A stretch of DNA of 64,000 nt from Cycas panzhihuaensis (Eukaryota; Cycadophyta). The stretch spans positions 47,003,741 to 47,067,740 of the forward strand of contig CM041465.1 in assembly GCA_023213395.1 (NCBI GenBank), given 5' to 3'. Below are positions 49,323 through 61,539 of the stretch, piece after piece (positions within the stretch are counted from its first letter, which is position 1; each line of letters begins with the position of its first letter). The notes below the pieces were generated by a model. It searched no databases. It was not told where the DNA came from and worked only from the letters and a program-made list of their open reading frames with translations. The translations under genes and the position numbers were made by a program.

Positions 49323-49645
49323 GACGTTGCTTATGCCCTTGAACTCCCACCCATCACTAAAATCCATAATGTTTTTTATGTTTTATATCTTAAAAAGCAC
49401 CTTAGTAAAGACACAATCCTTGAGACTATTCTTCCAATCTTTGATGAAAAGTAAGTCCTCATTGTCCCACCAGATTATATCTTAGCTAGTTGGTAGCGCC
49501 ACCTCTGTAATAAGACTATCTTTTAAGTATTTGGTATAGTGGGTTGGCTATGAATCAAACAAAGCAATGTAGGAATCAATATACTTTGTTAAGCATCATT
49601 CTCATCTTCTTGGCTTCAAGGACATAGCATCTCAAGGGAGGGAAC
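49323..49645 (+). pseudogene. Chromovirus integrase tail and chromodomain fragment
   Basis: The + strand reads DVAYALELPPITKIHNVFYV and LYLKKHLSKDTILETILPIF, then after frame changes YLV-stop-WVGYESNKAM-stop-ES (about 49530-49580). This is the conserved block before the chromodomain and the chromodomain itself, with Trp-to-stop changes. Only this C-terminal end of the element is present. It is a different copy from the - strand chromovirus at 25516-32090. Confidence 0.78.
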
Positions 49646-49714
49646 CTATTACATAAATATTTATTATTAGTAAGACTTGACTATTAGCATATGACTAGGA
49701 AGCCTAGTGGTTAG

Positions 49715-50427
49715 TGTTAGCCATTAACTTTTGTACATGGGTCACTTATTTCCTTTAATGGAATTGAATGTCACTTGTTTCTGCCAATAGTATTTTATGT
49801 AAAAGGCCTTTGTTATCTATTTAATGTCCACCAAATGTCAATTGAGGATTATTATGTATTGAGAACTTATATAAGAGTGTACTACAATGTCTTTTAGTGA
49901 TCATGTAGTGCCCATTTAGTATCATTTACCTTGCGATCCCATGCAAGGGGGCTTTTAGAAAAATTGGAGTGGTAGCACTCTAGTTTTTCGAGAATAGAGC
50001 GAGAAAATGAGGTCCCATGATAGTTTCCTATTTCCCCTTGCCTGTCTTCCAGCCTTTGAATCTATGCCAAAATGGAAGGTTGTGATTTACAACATTCTTG
50101 GTGATGGCAAGTATACTTTTAACTATGGCAAGAGAAATTGTGACAAAAACGGGTAAAATTTCTTACCAATCATACCATGCCAGCAAATTAACGGTACCCT
50201 TCTATGGTTCTTGCTTAATTTAGTAATACATATTTTGTATTGTTGAAAAGTGCCACAATTAAGCGATTTTGCTCCGAGAATCCCAGAGAAGGTTCACTCT
50301 TCTCCTGCGAACAGGTTTCCATCCACTACATGGGATTGACTAGGCTGCAAAAATCGAAGCCTAGCCCCCCGTCCTCTTTTGTAATCTGCCTCTTTTGGTA
50401 ATAAAAGTGATTCATTTTACTGCCACA
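49715..50427 (+). repeat. Putative 3' LTR belonging to the chromodomain fragment
   Basis: Starting TGTTAGCCATTAAC and ending TACTGCCACA, this stretch contains a TATATAAG box at about 49871. It lies 70 bp after the chromodomain fragment, where a 3' LTR is expected. No second copy is in the window, so the boundaries are guesses. Confidence 0.4.
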
Positions 50428-52201
50428 ATATTCTATTAATGTGCCCTTTGAGCTTGCAAGTTAAATGTTTATAGAAGAATACTAGAAGGGAATTGTTCCA
50501 CAAGGGAATGACATCTTCATAATTAACAAGAGTTGTCATATGCAACATATTTAGAAAATAACATAAAGATGGCATAAACTCCTATAACATCTTGGCATTA
50601 GTAGGTAGTGGATTGAGTAAATACATCACTTTCCATAGACTTTGTGGATAAAGCATCTTGAGAAGGGAAAAAATATCATTGATCCAAATAAAAATAAATA
50701 ACAAGATTATTGAAAAACAAGTACATCGTAAGTATGGAGGAATCATTGAGAATAAGCCAATAAGATTAAGAGGTACAAGCATTATAGGAGACACTAATCA
50801 ACGTGTTGAAGAGCTACTGTCATTATTAATGTTATAAAAGGAATTATTTTTAAAACATGGAAGAATTATAATGAGCTTAAAATAAGTTGAAGTTGGTTTT
50901 ATAGGTTTTAATAATAAAAAATATATATTTATTTTTAAAGATGGCTTCAAAAATGATATATATAAATTTAAGAGCCAATTGTAATAGGCATATGGTTTTG
51001 ATATTTCTTTTAATAATAGATCGATTTTCCATTTTGGGTGCTTTGGTATTAGACGATGCTATCATATGCCATTTGATTATCTAGTTGTATATGCTACTTT
51101 GCTATTACATATAATGTTGTTCATATGTTACTACATTTACTATTTTTATTCTTTATCATCTATACTTGTTGTTCTTGTATATGTTATCTTTTGTTTGGGG
51201 GGTTATTTCACTACTCTTGGATGAGCTTTACAAGAGCATCAAACTCTCTACATCACCTCCTTAGGAGGTGTTACATGAGAATTAGTATAACTATCACCAA
51301 AATTAAAATCCAAACCATAAAAGCCATGTTTAGTACTATTGTTGACCTTGCTATAGCTACACATTGCCTTAACCATGTCATTAACTACCAAAAACTCCGT
51401 CAATCAAATAAAGGCCCAAGGTTGAATTATAATATAAAATATCAATTAATCCCCCTCATTGTTCAAATTCACAAAAAGGGTTGTCCAATCATATCTTGTT
51501 TTCTTAAGATTAATAGATGCATTCATTTGAATAAAAAATTTGTTGCATTCTACCATGCGAGAGGATGAATTATACTTTATAATTGATGAGTTAATAAACT
51601 AATAATAATTATCTTTTTGATTGATGATAGAGGGGTAATTGAGGAATCAACGTAATTATTTAAAAAAATAATTATTGAAATTTTAATTGAAAGAAAAAAA
51701 AAAGCGAAACGACGGAGGGGAATGTGTGAGGAACAAACATGTAATTAATACAAATAAATAAATTGACAAAGGCGATGCAAAGTCTGGAAAATAATCAGAC
51801 ATGTAGCTCAGAATATTTGAAAAAAGGATAACAGAGCAAAAAATCATAGAACCGAAAGAAAATGCGACGAAACATGGAATTCGTATTTGTGGGTTTCTCA
51901 TATATGAGTTTAACCTGGTAAGGAAGCCGCAAAACAGCATCGACGTACGTAGATTAACTCCGAACTCTCGGAGAATGTAGCTTGGAATTCCATGCAGAGA
52001 AGTGATCTAACGCCTGTAACGCGTGCGTAACCCGTTGCGACATGGCACACCACAATAAGTTCGCGACTGAAGTCTCTCACGCAATCTTCCATGCATTCAA
52101 ATTCAAAATTATGACATATACCTCGCTCTTGGACAAAACTCTTCCTGACTCAAAAGCACACAATTATAATTGTACCGAATGAATGAAGATAACAGGCAGG
52201 T
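50428..52201. other. Intergenic and upstream region of the PPR gene
   Basis: No second gene is supported. The first 1.4 kb is AT-rich. The last 250 bases are richer in G+C and in CpG (for example GACGTACG at about 51940 and CGCGTGCG at about 52020), consistent with unmethylated gene-proximal DNA. An in-frame TAA at 52190-52192 stands just before the ATG of the PPR gene. I cannot place a TATA box with confidence. Confidence 0.55.
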
Positions 52202-54787
52202 ATGAAGCAGCAGCTCCATCACTTCATTTTGGCTTTTTCTCTGAAGCCAATAAAATCTGTGCAACATTGCTCACATTCACATATTTATAAGATTGCAATG
52301 TTTCAGCTCCAGGATCGCATGCGGCTGTCTGTTGGCCGTTTGGAGAGTAGCAGGAATATGGAGTTCTCATCCCTGTCCGCGGCTATCGTTAGAAAACCAA
52401 TAGATAGGCTTGATATTTTGGATCATGTCGATTGGGACGGTATTCAGGTAGACGCCAATATGTACTCTGCTCTCTTGCAGGGATGTGGGAGCAAGGAATC
52501 TATTGCTGATGGCAAGAGAGTTCATGCCCACATCATTGAAATTGGGTTTGAGCCAGGCGTTATTCTGAACAACCATCTTGTCAATATGTATGTCAAATGT
52601 GGAAGTTTGAATGATGCGCGCCAAGTGTTTGACAAAATGCCCGAACGAAATTTGGTTTCTTGGACATCGATAATTGCGGGATCTGTCCAACATGGACGAG
52701 CCGAGGAGGCTCTAAAACTCTTTTGTGAAATGCAAGAAGAAACCGTGACACCCAATCAGTTCACCTTCGTTAGCGTTCTTACTGCATGTGCCGCTCTAGA
52801 AGCTGTAGATAAGGGGAGGCAGGTCCATGCCCGTGTCATAAAAACTGGATTTGACTCTGAAGTTTTTGTGGGAAACGCTCTTGTTAACATGTATGCTAAA
52901 TGCGATTTCATTAGGGATGCACACCAAGTGTTTGAGGAAATGCCGGAGCAAAATTTGGTTTCGTGGACTGCGATGATTTCAGGTTATTCACAGAATGGAC
53001 ACGATGAGGAGGCTCTGAAACTTTTTCACCAAATCCAACAGGCACGTGTAAAAGCCAACCAGTTCACCTTTGCCAGTGTTCTCAGTGCATGCGCAGGCTT
53101 AGCAGATCTCGAACACGGCAAGCAGGTCCATGCAAACATCATCAAAACCGGGTTTCAATCAAACGTTTTCGTGGGAAATGCCCTTCTTGATATGTACGCC
53201 AAATGTCGGAGCATAGACAATGCCCGCACAATATTTGACAAGATATTCGAACGAAACTTGGTCTCGTGGACGGCACTGATTGCGGGATATGCCCAGCTTG
53301 GAGATGGTAAGGAAGCCCTTGCATTCTTTAAGGAAATGCAGTGGTCAGGCTGGAGGCCAAACCAATATACCTTTGCGAGTGTTCTCAGTGCATGTGCCAG
53401 CCTAGAAGATTTGGAACAAGGCAAGCAAGTCCATGCCCTCATAACCAGGACTGGTTTTGTGTTAGATATCTTTGTTGGGAATGCACTGGCTGACATGTAT
53501 GCCAAATGTGGCAATATCGAAGCTGCACACCAGGTATTTGACAAAATGCCGACCCGAAATGTAGTCTCATGGAATGTGATAATTTCAGGATATGGTCAGC
53601 TCGGCCGGGGCTGGGAGGTATTCCAACTCTTGGAACAGATGCAGCGGGCACACATAAAGCCAAGCCAGAGCACATTTGCTAGTGTTTTAATGGCATGTGC
53701 CTGTCTAGCAGCCCTGGAACAGGGCAAGCAGCTCCATGCCAACATCATTAAACCTGGATTTCAGTCAGATGTTTTTGTGGGGAGTGCACTTGTTGACATG
53801 TATGCCAAATGTGGGAGCATTGATAATGCACGCCAAGCCTTTGACGAAGTGCCTGAAAAAAACATGGTCTCATGGAATGCAATGATTGTGGGATACGCTC
53901 AACACGGGCATGGGGAGGATGCTCTCAAACTTTTTGACCAAATGCAATGGGTAGGAATGAAGCCAAACCAAATCACCTTTATCGGTGTTCTCTCTGCATG
54001 CAGCCATGTGGGCCTAGTGGATAAAGGTCATTACTACTTTGATTCCATGAGTAAAGATCATGGCTTGATGCCAAAAGTGGATCATTATGCTTGTATGGTT
54101 GATCTTCTTGGTCGTGCTGGGCGCTTGGACGAGGCACTTGACTTTATAAATAAAATGCCATTCAAACCTGATGGTGTGGTCTGGCGCAGCTTACTCGGTG
54201 CTTGCAGAATCCACGGGAATATAGATCTAGGAAAGCATGCAGCTGAACGTGTTCTTGAGTTGGAGCCACAAGATGCAGCAACTCATGTGCTGCTGTCCAA
54301 CATCTATGCAGCTGCTGGCAGGTGGGATGCATCCGCAAAAGTGAGAAAATTAATGAAAGACAGTGGGTTGAAAAAGGAGCCAGGGTGTAGCTGGATTGAG
54401 GTAAAAAATAGGGTTCATGCATTTGTAGTTGGAGATAGATCACACCCACGAACAGAAGAAATCTATGCAAGGCTGATGAAATTGAGTAGGGAGATTGAGG
54501 CGGCAGGTTATGTGCCAAACACAAATTTTGTGCTGCTTGATGTCGAGCAAGAGCAGAAGGAACAATCTCTTTGGTACCACAGTGAGAAACTAGCAATTGC
54601 TTTTGGACTTATCAGCACACCATCTGGTACACCCATACGGGTGATGAAAAACCTTCGTGTGTGTGGTGACTGCCATACAGCTGCCAAATTCATCTCTAAG
54701 GTTGTGAGGCGAGAAATTGTTGTGAGGGATGCAAACCGCTTCCATCATTTTAAGGAGGGACTATGTTCCTGTGTGGATTACTGGTGA
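52202..54787 (+). CDS. PLS-class pentatricopeptide repeat protein with E and DYW domains
   Basis: An intact, intronless frame of 861 aa runs from ATG 52202 to TGA 54785. It is the most upstream ATG, because TAA lies nine bases before it. Residues 1 to about 80 form a basic, Ser- and His-containing leader, a likely organelle presequence. From about residue 86, P, L and S repeats follow with a very regular period of 101 aa; the S repeats start at about 121, 221, 322, 423 and 524. The E/E+ region spans about 655-770. The DYW domain has the HSE active-site motif (793-795), CGDCH (821-825) and the final CSCVDYW. DYW domains are known as the C-to-U deaminases of plant organelle RNA editing, with PPR tracts choosing the RNA site. 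The exact target is unknown. Codon use and CpG content differ sharply from the transposons around it. Confidence 0.96.
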   Translation: MKQQLHHFILAFSLKPIKSVQHCSHSHIYKIAMFQLQDRMRLSVGRLESSRNMEFSSLSAAIVRKPIDRLDILDHVDWDGIQVDANMYSALLQGCGSKESIADGKRVHAHIIEIGFEPGVILNNHLVNMYVKCGSLNDARQVFDKMPERNLVSWTSIIAGSVQHGRAEEALKLFCEMQEETVTPNQFTFVSVLTACAALEAVDKGRQVHARVIKTGFDSEVFVGNALVNMYAKCDFIRDAHQVFEEMPEQNLVSWTAMISGYSQNGHDEEALKLFHQIQQARVKANQFTFASVLSACAGLADLEHGKQVHANIIKTGFQSNVFVGNALLDMYAKCRSIDNARTIFDKIFERNLVSWTALIAGYAQLGDGKEALAFFKEMQWSGWRPNQYTFASVLSACASLEDLEQGKQVHALITRTGFVLDIFVGNALADMYAKCGNIEAAHQVFDKMPTRNVVSWNVIISGYGQLGRGWEVFQLLEQMQRAHIKPSQSTFASVLMACACLAALEQGKQLHANIIKPGFQSDVFVGSALVDMYAKCGSIDNARQAFDEVPEKNMVSWNAMIVGYAQHGHGEDALKLFDQMQWVGMKPNQITFIGVLSACSHVGLVDKGHYYFDSMSKDHGLMPKVDHYACMVDLLGRAGRLDEALDFINKMPFKPDGVVWRSLLGACRIHGNIDLGKHAAERVLELEPQDAATHVLLSNIYAAAGRWDASAKVRKLMKDSGLKKEPGCSWIEVKNRVHAFVVGDRSHPRTEEIYARLMKLSREIEAAGYVPNTNFVLLDVEQEQKEQSLWYHSEKLAIAFGLISTPSGTPIRVMKNLRVCGDCHTAAKFISKVVRREIVVRDANRFHHFKEGLCSCVDYW

Positions 54788-57055
54788 TGCTAAGGGAAAG
54801 AAGCAGCTTCTATTGGGCCTTCCTTGTCAAGAAGGCATTAGGGACTATTTTGGTTCCTGTTACTGTTTTGATAATTGGGAAACTTTGTCTCCTGGCACTG
54901 GAGATGCAAACTACTTGTGCAAGAAGCTGAGTCTGGTTTACAGAATCCTAGACTGAAGGCAAAAATGGCAATTGCATTTTAGATGTGATGGACAGCGCAA
55001 GACCTGTTTGGAATTAAGAACATAGCTTAGCATTAGCTTAAGAGGTAATGTTTCTGAAATTAGGGATTTGTATTTCTCACTATAGCATTTCATAGTCATC
55101 TTGAAACTTTTATTATCAAGGCATAAGCATGTAGAGGCCTGCACAAGGCTGATTTCGCCTTTAATATGGCTTGGGGTTTTGCTAAAAGATGTCATGGATG
55201 GCTGTGGGATTAGGCGGTTGCCATCTGATTTTCTGCTTTCATTCCACAGAATTATTTGGCAGAAAAACACCAAATTATCATTATTGGAGTTGATGAATGG
55301 AGTGAAAAATTAGTACCAAGCAAATGAGTAGTATTTGAATACCACCCCTTTATGTGGTACTTACCTTTTTATTCCTTGATTCATCATCCTTCTTCCTTTA
55401 GCCATTTAATACTGGTAGTAATAATCTTAAACTCCAATATCCTATTCCAGGAGTAGTATCCTTCATCCTTTATGCATCTACTACTAGAAGTAATAATCTT
55501 GAGCTATCTGACTCTTCAGATTATTGTTAATTCTGTTCTGCACTCATCTAAATGGTTTGAAACTCTGATGTTTGGCTATCTTTCACTTTTACCTAAATGC
55601 AACCCTGGCTGGGTCACAATGGATCAGCAGTATAATATGGATATTGAGATCCCAATCTTTGGGAGACGGTAGAATTTGCTAGAGGTTGAGGAATCTTGGT
55701 CTGAATTGGACACCTAATTCTACTTGCACCTTCACAAGAGGGCATGCATTGGCCTGATGCGATGGCTGAATAATAGAACCAAGATCTGATTTTATGATTG
55801 ATCCCAGCGGATGATGTCCATTGTGTGCCTGCACAAATCTACAACCCCAAGGAGGCCCAAGATCCATATTACTATTAGATAAGCAAACAATTTCCAGTAG
55901 TGATACACACTACAAAGTGCTAGTTATGCTTGGAGTGCAGACACAGGTGGGCTGCTACAGCGATATTCTTTTGCCAGTCCAGTTCTCAAGCTGTCCTTCA
56001 TGATAGGTTCAGCAGTGACAAAAGAATTGTCTGGAAAATGCTTCTCGCTGGAAGGTCATCCAGAAAACCACTTACAGAAGAGAAAGGACACCTAGAAGGG
56101 TCAGAATGGGTTCAAACATGGGATTTGATGCTCAAATGCTTTTCAAAGATGGTTTTGCATGTCACATGCTGATAGCCAAAATTTTCTATCTGTCAACTCT
56201 GAAGTGAACTCTTCCAATATTTCCATCACGTTTTATGTGGCAGCAGGTTTAAAATCTGGTGTGCAAAGCAAAATTGATAAATGTATATAATTATAAGTAA
56301 TTTTGGTTTATTTTTCCAGCAATCCTGAAATAACAGAACATCAAACAGAATTTTCAATGATGAACAGGGGTGAGTGATAAATTCCAAGCCTGGTTAGATT
56401 CTTGGCAGCAATTATCGGAATTCTCATTATGTCTTGGGCTGATCAGCTTCAACCCACAGGACGCAAGGCTTCCCTTGGGGACATCACATTTGACAACGAA
56501 GAGCATGCCATTTTGGTTGACATCTTGTAATTATCACACTTCAAATTGACTGGGCCTAGCTAGATGCACAAGAAGGGATTGGGTATTTATGGGTCATCCT
56601 CTTGCCATTTTAGGTGTGAGAGCCTAGTTATTCTGTCCTATGGCATGTTTTCTAGTATGGATGACTGTTGTATTGCATTATTGAGGGAGTGGTAGTGACA
56701 AATAGCCATATGATAGAGCGGAATTGATGTAAAACAATGATATTGCTTAATGAAATTACCAAGTTATGTGGAAAATGTGTCTTTTGCATTGCTTATGATT
56801 GATTTATGGTGATGTAATGGATGAAAATGTTGTAATTAATATCATATTATGGATTTATGTAGCATATCTGTGTGTAATTGATTTGTATGTTGACAACAAG
56901 CCCTGGTCCAGACTACCAAAAGTGATCTTTGACAAGTGCAACTTTCATAGGTGAAAGTGGAAGTCAACATTGGTTTTGTTGCTTAAGTCCACTAGTGCGG
57001 GGAAGGAGAACCAGAGTTCTTTTTTCAAAATAATACTAAAAAATCAAGTCACCAT
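54788..57055. other. Downstream region of the PPR gene, no further gene recognised
   Basis: Short frames occur but none resembles a known protein. Composition stays less AT-rich than the transposons to about 56700, so part may be 3' UTR or old low-copy sequence. I found no clear AATAAA signal, and no LTR or transposon motif before 57056. Confidence 0.5.
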
Positions 57056-57399
57056 TGTTAAAAAACATGAATGAATGCATGCATGTTTACAGCTACAGAA
57101 TTTTTTACCATACACAATAAGCAAATAAGATATACACAGAAAATAGTTGCACAATACACAATATTTACATGAGAAACCCTCTTAAGAAAAAACTCACCAC
57201 AAGGATCAATAGATCACATTGATTACCACTTGATTGATATGAATATACAAGGGCTCTAGGATATTTATATCCTTCCAAGATGTGTCACCTGACAAGGGTT
57301 GTGACCATTTGCATAACTTGTACCATTTCGTTAATTACATTTAGTTAAACCACACATTAACATTAATCAATGGCTTAACAAACAACTGCCACATTAACA
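57056..57399 (-). repeat. 3' LTR of the - strand copia half-element (344 bp)
   Basis: On the - strand it starts TGTTAATGTGGCAG and ends GTTTTTTAACA. The left boundary follows from the CA terminus and from similarity to the end of the LTR at 35121. Confidence 0.7.
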
Positions 57400-57548
57400 T
57401 CCCCCTTAATGTAAATGTGGAGAACTTGCAACCTGTAACAGTTGTATTATCACGAAGGCTGGGACTATCTTGCTTTTTTATCCTTGTCGATGCATCTCCC
57501 TTCAAAGATAACATCTGTGGGTTCTAATCTGGTACACATCTTTGTGCA

Positions 57549-59240
57549 TTAATTTTTAGTAAGCGCTTTGGTGAAAATGTCCGCAAACTGATGTTCATTC
57601 GGACAATAGTCGACTAGCAGCTTCCCTAACTTGATCTGTTCATAGATGTAGTGGTGTTGTATCTCGATGTGCTTTGTACGAGCATAAAACTCCAGACTAT
57701 TTGACAAGCGAATGGTGCTCTGATTATCAATAAAATAATTAGATAGCCATTTGAAACTCGAAGAACTTCTAAGAGACCTTGTAGCCATACAACTTCTTTG
57801 GCACCACCACTGAATCCTTGATATTCTACCTTTGTAGAAGATAACGCCACTATTTGTTGTTTCTTCAATTGCCATGAAATAAATCTATTACCAACACTAA
57901 AGATGTATCCAGCAGTGGACTCCAATTATCAGAGTCCCATCATCAATAAGCATCTGTGTAGCCATACAACTTTATCTCTTCACCATGACAGTATTCGAGA
58001 CGAAGATTAAGTGTACCCTTCAAGTACTTCAAAATCTGTTTCACTGCAATCTAATGTGGTTCCCGAGGATTTTACATATATTGAGAAATCAATCCAACAA
58101 CATAGGTGATATCTGGTCTGGTATGAGTCAAATAGATTAGACTCCCTACCAATTGATGGTACATTATTCTATTTACAGGGGGTTTGGCTATATCTTTCTG
58201 TAGTATTGTGCCTTTAGCACACGGTGTTGTAACTGGTTTCCAATCTTGCATCTTGAACCTTTTTAGGAGGTTCTTCACATATTGTGTCTGTAACATGACC
58301 CGATCTTCCATCTGTTTAATTTGAATACCCAAGAAGTAGTGAAGTCGTTCGAGGTTTGTCGTATCAAAGATAGCTCCCAAATTGGACTTAACTCCTATAA
58401 TAGTGTAATTGCTATTGCTTTTGATGAGTAAATCATCCACATACAACATAATAGCTAATATTGAGGTCCCATTCCTTTTCACATACAAGTTCGAGTAGAT
58501 ATTTAAAACAACAAATCCTTCATCTTTCAACTTGGTATCAATCTTCTCATACCAAGCACGAGGTGCTTGTTTTAAGCTATAGAGTGATTTCTTCAATCGG
58601 CACACAAGATGCTCCTGGCCTTTCTTAAGAAATGTGAACTTGACGTCCATCTGGTGTAACTCCTAACTATATGCAACTACTAAGGAAATGATCAACCAGA
58701 CCGTCGTTATCTTGGAGACTAGTGCAAATGTCTATTCATAATCAATTCCTTCATTTTGCTTAAACCTTTGAGTGACAAGCCTGGCCTTGTATTTGTCCAC
58801 CTCTCTGTCGGAGTAAAACTTTGTCTTGTAGACCCACTTGCATCCTACTAAGTTCTTCTTCGAAGCTAAGGGAACCAAGTTCCATGTGGCATTCTTTACA
58901 ATTGAGCCATACTCCTCTTCTATTACAACTCTCCATCGTGAATCATCCTTCACTTCGTCATATGAAACATGATCATTGGAGTTGTTGGTGTCTACCAACA
59001 GAGTTTGATTGGCATGTTAACTTCTTGTTCTCCTGTCATCAGCAAAGTTTTGCATTGCCACTGTAGAATCCTCTATCGTCTTCCTTGCCCATAATGAGAA
59101 GGACTTGGTGCTGTAAGTACTTCTTCATGTGACAACTCCTCACTATTACTCTTTCCACTCGGTCCAACTTCTTCTTGAATTCTAGCAACTGGCTCATCCT
59201 CCTTTGTTGACTTAAATTTGCTCCCTACTGCGAGCTTTCC
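57549..59240 (-). pseudogene. pol: Copia RT and RNase H
   Basis: On the - strand, from 59240: an acidic linker with GPSGKSNSEELSHEEVL; the RT start with WRVVIEEEYGSIVKNATWNL and GCKWVYKTKF (58998-58732); then 192 open codons (58650-58072) with LKKSLYSLKQAPRAWYEKID, the intact catalytic box MLYVDDLL and YFLGIQIKQ. RNase H follows (about 57925-57549), with ARTKHIEIQHHYIYEQI and FADIFTKALTKN. Stops and frameshifts separate the blocks, for example near 58700 and 57880. The proteins would convert element RNA into DNA. The copy is inactive but clearly younger than its relative at 35121. Confidence 0.88.
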
Positions 59241-59279
59241 ACTTGTCAAGGTTTTTCAATGTAGTTTAAGGTATGTGCA

Positions 59280-59950
59280 CATGGTCAACATACATATTTT
59301 TTATTAACTAAGCCACATAAGTCCACAATATACTCATACACATAGAAGCACCATGTATTCCTCATTAAGTACACATGATATCCATGTAACTATAATATTA
59401 TTAGACAATAATCACTGTTTTACATCATATTTTTATCTGTACATGGTTGATTGGTCATTCATACCAAATCAGATTCCAAATGGATCAATTACTCGGCTCT
59501 CACATCCATTTCAATGAACGAATGTATTTAAATACACCGTGTGTCCTTGTCGCAGAACAGTTGCGACTAAAAGTCACAATCGTCTGCTTTCCTTAATGGA
59601 TGTCCTTTCGCTGGTTAATATGTTCTATTAATTACTTAATCCGTCTGTTAGCCCATACGATTTAGTCTACGTGCCTTCTCTTTGTTCAGTTTGTCTCGTG
59701 ACTATTTTCGATGTGTTCTTGGTTTGTACAACATCTATTCTTTCACTATTTAGTGCATTCCTGTCACAGAATGGTTCTATTTTTTGCCTACTTTCGTCCG
59801 TTCTTCTTCCTAAATGCATGCTAAACAGTTGCCTTGCAAAATATCCACTGTTTCAACCAGGTTTTTTTATACATTCCCTTTTATGGACACACGTGTCAAA
59901 TCCATTCGCAACATTTATCTCGGGTCAATAAAAATGGTTGAGCGTCCGTG
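59280..59950 (-). repeat. Probable 3' LTR region of the - strand gypsy element
   Basis: It lies between the end of the additional ORF and the copia fragment. On the - strand it contains a GTATTTAAATACA promoter-like box (about 59536-59524). CpG content is higher than in the older elements. No partner LTR is available. Confidence 0.4.
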
Positions 59951-60960
59951 CTGATTTTAAATTTTCAAAAATTTTGGTTTTGTCTTCTTCCTCCTCCCTC
60001 TTTGGATTAAGATTGCTCCTGGAGTACGGTAATTGAGAAGAATCTTCCCCTGGTTTTGCAACTATCGGAAATGGGGGCTCCATTTCCCATTCTTCAGGTA
60101 CCTCCTCGACTTCCTATTGCCCTTTACCTCGTTTCATGCTTCTCTTTGTCACTTCCTTTTGCCGTAGTGGAAAGGGGGTTCCTGGTTTGCACTGGATCCA
60201 TTTTAACACCTTAGTCATCTCCAATTTGACTTGTCTTTTCACTCCTGGGTCTTGAGTAATGTTTGGCATAATATTTACCCATTTGTTTATCATGGGTTCT
60301 CTGGTTGAATAGGTAAGGAGGGAGGGTTAATGTCTGGACATTGCTAGAACAATAGTACCAATAATAATGATGGTTGTTTGAAAGGGTGAGTTTGAAGTTC
60401 CCTGAATTGTTGTTCCATACTATTTGCTAAGAACTCACACCAATTCATTCTCACTCCATCATGTCATGCTAGGAGTAGGGACATCATTCCTCGGGAAATG
60501 TATGTATGTTTTTACTTTGACAAGAACTTAGTCACTACAATCTTCGCGCCCCGTTGTAGCTTCTTATTAGTGATATATTCAATTTTTATTCCTCCAAAAT
60601 AAACTTGGGTGTCTAGAGCACATAATTCCCTCATCCATATTTCTCAGTCCACTTCGGACTTTTTTATGGCCATGGGAATTTCACCCTCTTTAAATAATCC
60701 TGTTACTTCATGGATAGCTGCTACATTTATTTTAACCTTTTCCCTATTGAATTTTACTACTATAATGATCTGCTCCATAATCTTAGGGTCCCAGTATAAT
60801 GTAGGCATTATCACAAAGTCCTCCCATCTTGCTTGGCTGATTTTTGCCCTGAAATTTGCCGGTAGTTTCTTAAACTCTCCCTAAAGTTTAGGCAAGTAGG
60901 TCTCCTATATTCTTACAATCTTCATCCTCTGGTCGGAAGGGAATGTATGAAAAAAAACCG
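59950..60960 (-). pseudogene. Additional ORF downstream of pol in the third gypsy element
   Basis: On the - strand the frame reads FRAKISQARWEDFVIMPTLY, then INVAAIHEVTGLFKEGEIPM and FLANSMEQQFRELQT, with three or four stops. A charged tail follows, with PEEWEMEPPF and KREEEED. The block AIHEVTGLFKEGE aligns in style with ELEDISRLTWFPKEG of the ORF at 17693-19395, and the order globular head, then charged tail, is the same. This makes three gypsy copies with a related extra ORF. Its function is unknown to me. Confidence 0.6.
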
Positions 60961-61539
60961 TCTTTGTTGTTTCGTCGTGCGTTCCTTGGTTTGGACGAAG
61001 ACTAGGTATTTGTAATACTTTGAGCATTCTCCTTTATTAACAATTAAGGTGGCAACTACTTTGGAATGTTGTATTACATCCCTTGATCTATGCGTTCATC
61101 TATTAGAATGGTTCTAGGGTTCCAGCCTTTATAATTTCTCTTTTTGAATCCATTCAAGTCGCATTCCCCCTTTGAAACACATTCGTTTAGCGATTGCTTG
61201 CCCCATTCCTTTTTTGGAATGGTTCTGATTTTTAGTTAATTTTGTCTTATTCCGTTCCCTATTAGGAACGTGCCTAATTCTGTTGAGCGTCTTTTTACTG
61301 CCTTTGTTCTGCTTCTATTCCAATTCTAAAATGCAAAGTATGATTTCATAGAATGATTGTTGACTTTTGTCTAAGTGTATGATTTTACGAGTTACAGTTG
61401 ATTTTGTCTTGTCTTTTAATTTTTTTTTAAGAGTTTTTATGTTTATGTACCGATGTAGAGTCCTTGTTCTAGTATTGGAACAACTTTTATTGTCTGCAAA
61501 TTTAAGCAATACATAGTACACATCTAGTTGACTCTTATT

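Larger units (their letters stand above)
57056..59260 (-). mobile_element. Ty1/copia element, 3' half, on the - strand
   Basis: On the - strand: linker between integrase and RT, RT, RNase H, a purine tract (AAGGGGGA just before the LTR) and a 3' LTR (57399-57056). Gag, protease and integrase are missing, and sequence of a gypsy element begins beyond about 59260. It is the same family as the element at 35121-42221 but keeps the RT core. Confidence 0.85.

Noticed and set aside
51125-51568. 147-codon open frame upstream of the PPR gene
   Set aside because: No recognisable motif, and the N-terminus is low-complexity hydrophobic because of T-rich DNA. It is not supported as a gene.
51955-51974. 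Hairpin CTCCGA-ACTC-TCGGAG as a terminator or regulatory element
   Set aside because: A six-base stem is too short to be meaningful in a plant promoter-proximal region without other support.
52367-54596. Several antisense open frames within the PPR gene
   Set aside because: They are mirror frames of a long, GC-richer coding region and have no motif of their own.
54812-56172. Short frames after the PPR stop codon, considered as a further exon
   Set aside because: The PPR protein ends in a complete DYW tail, and the frames downstream show no conserved domain.
59671-59931. 86-codon + strand frame in the gypsy 3' region
   Set aside because: It is an open frame by chance opposite the probable LTR, with no family motif.
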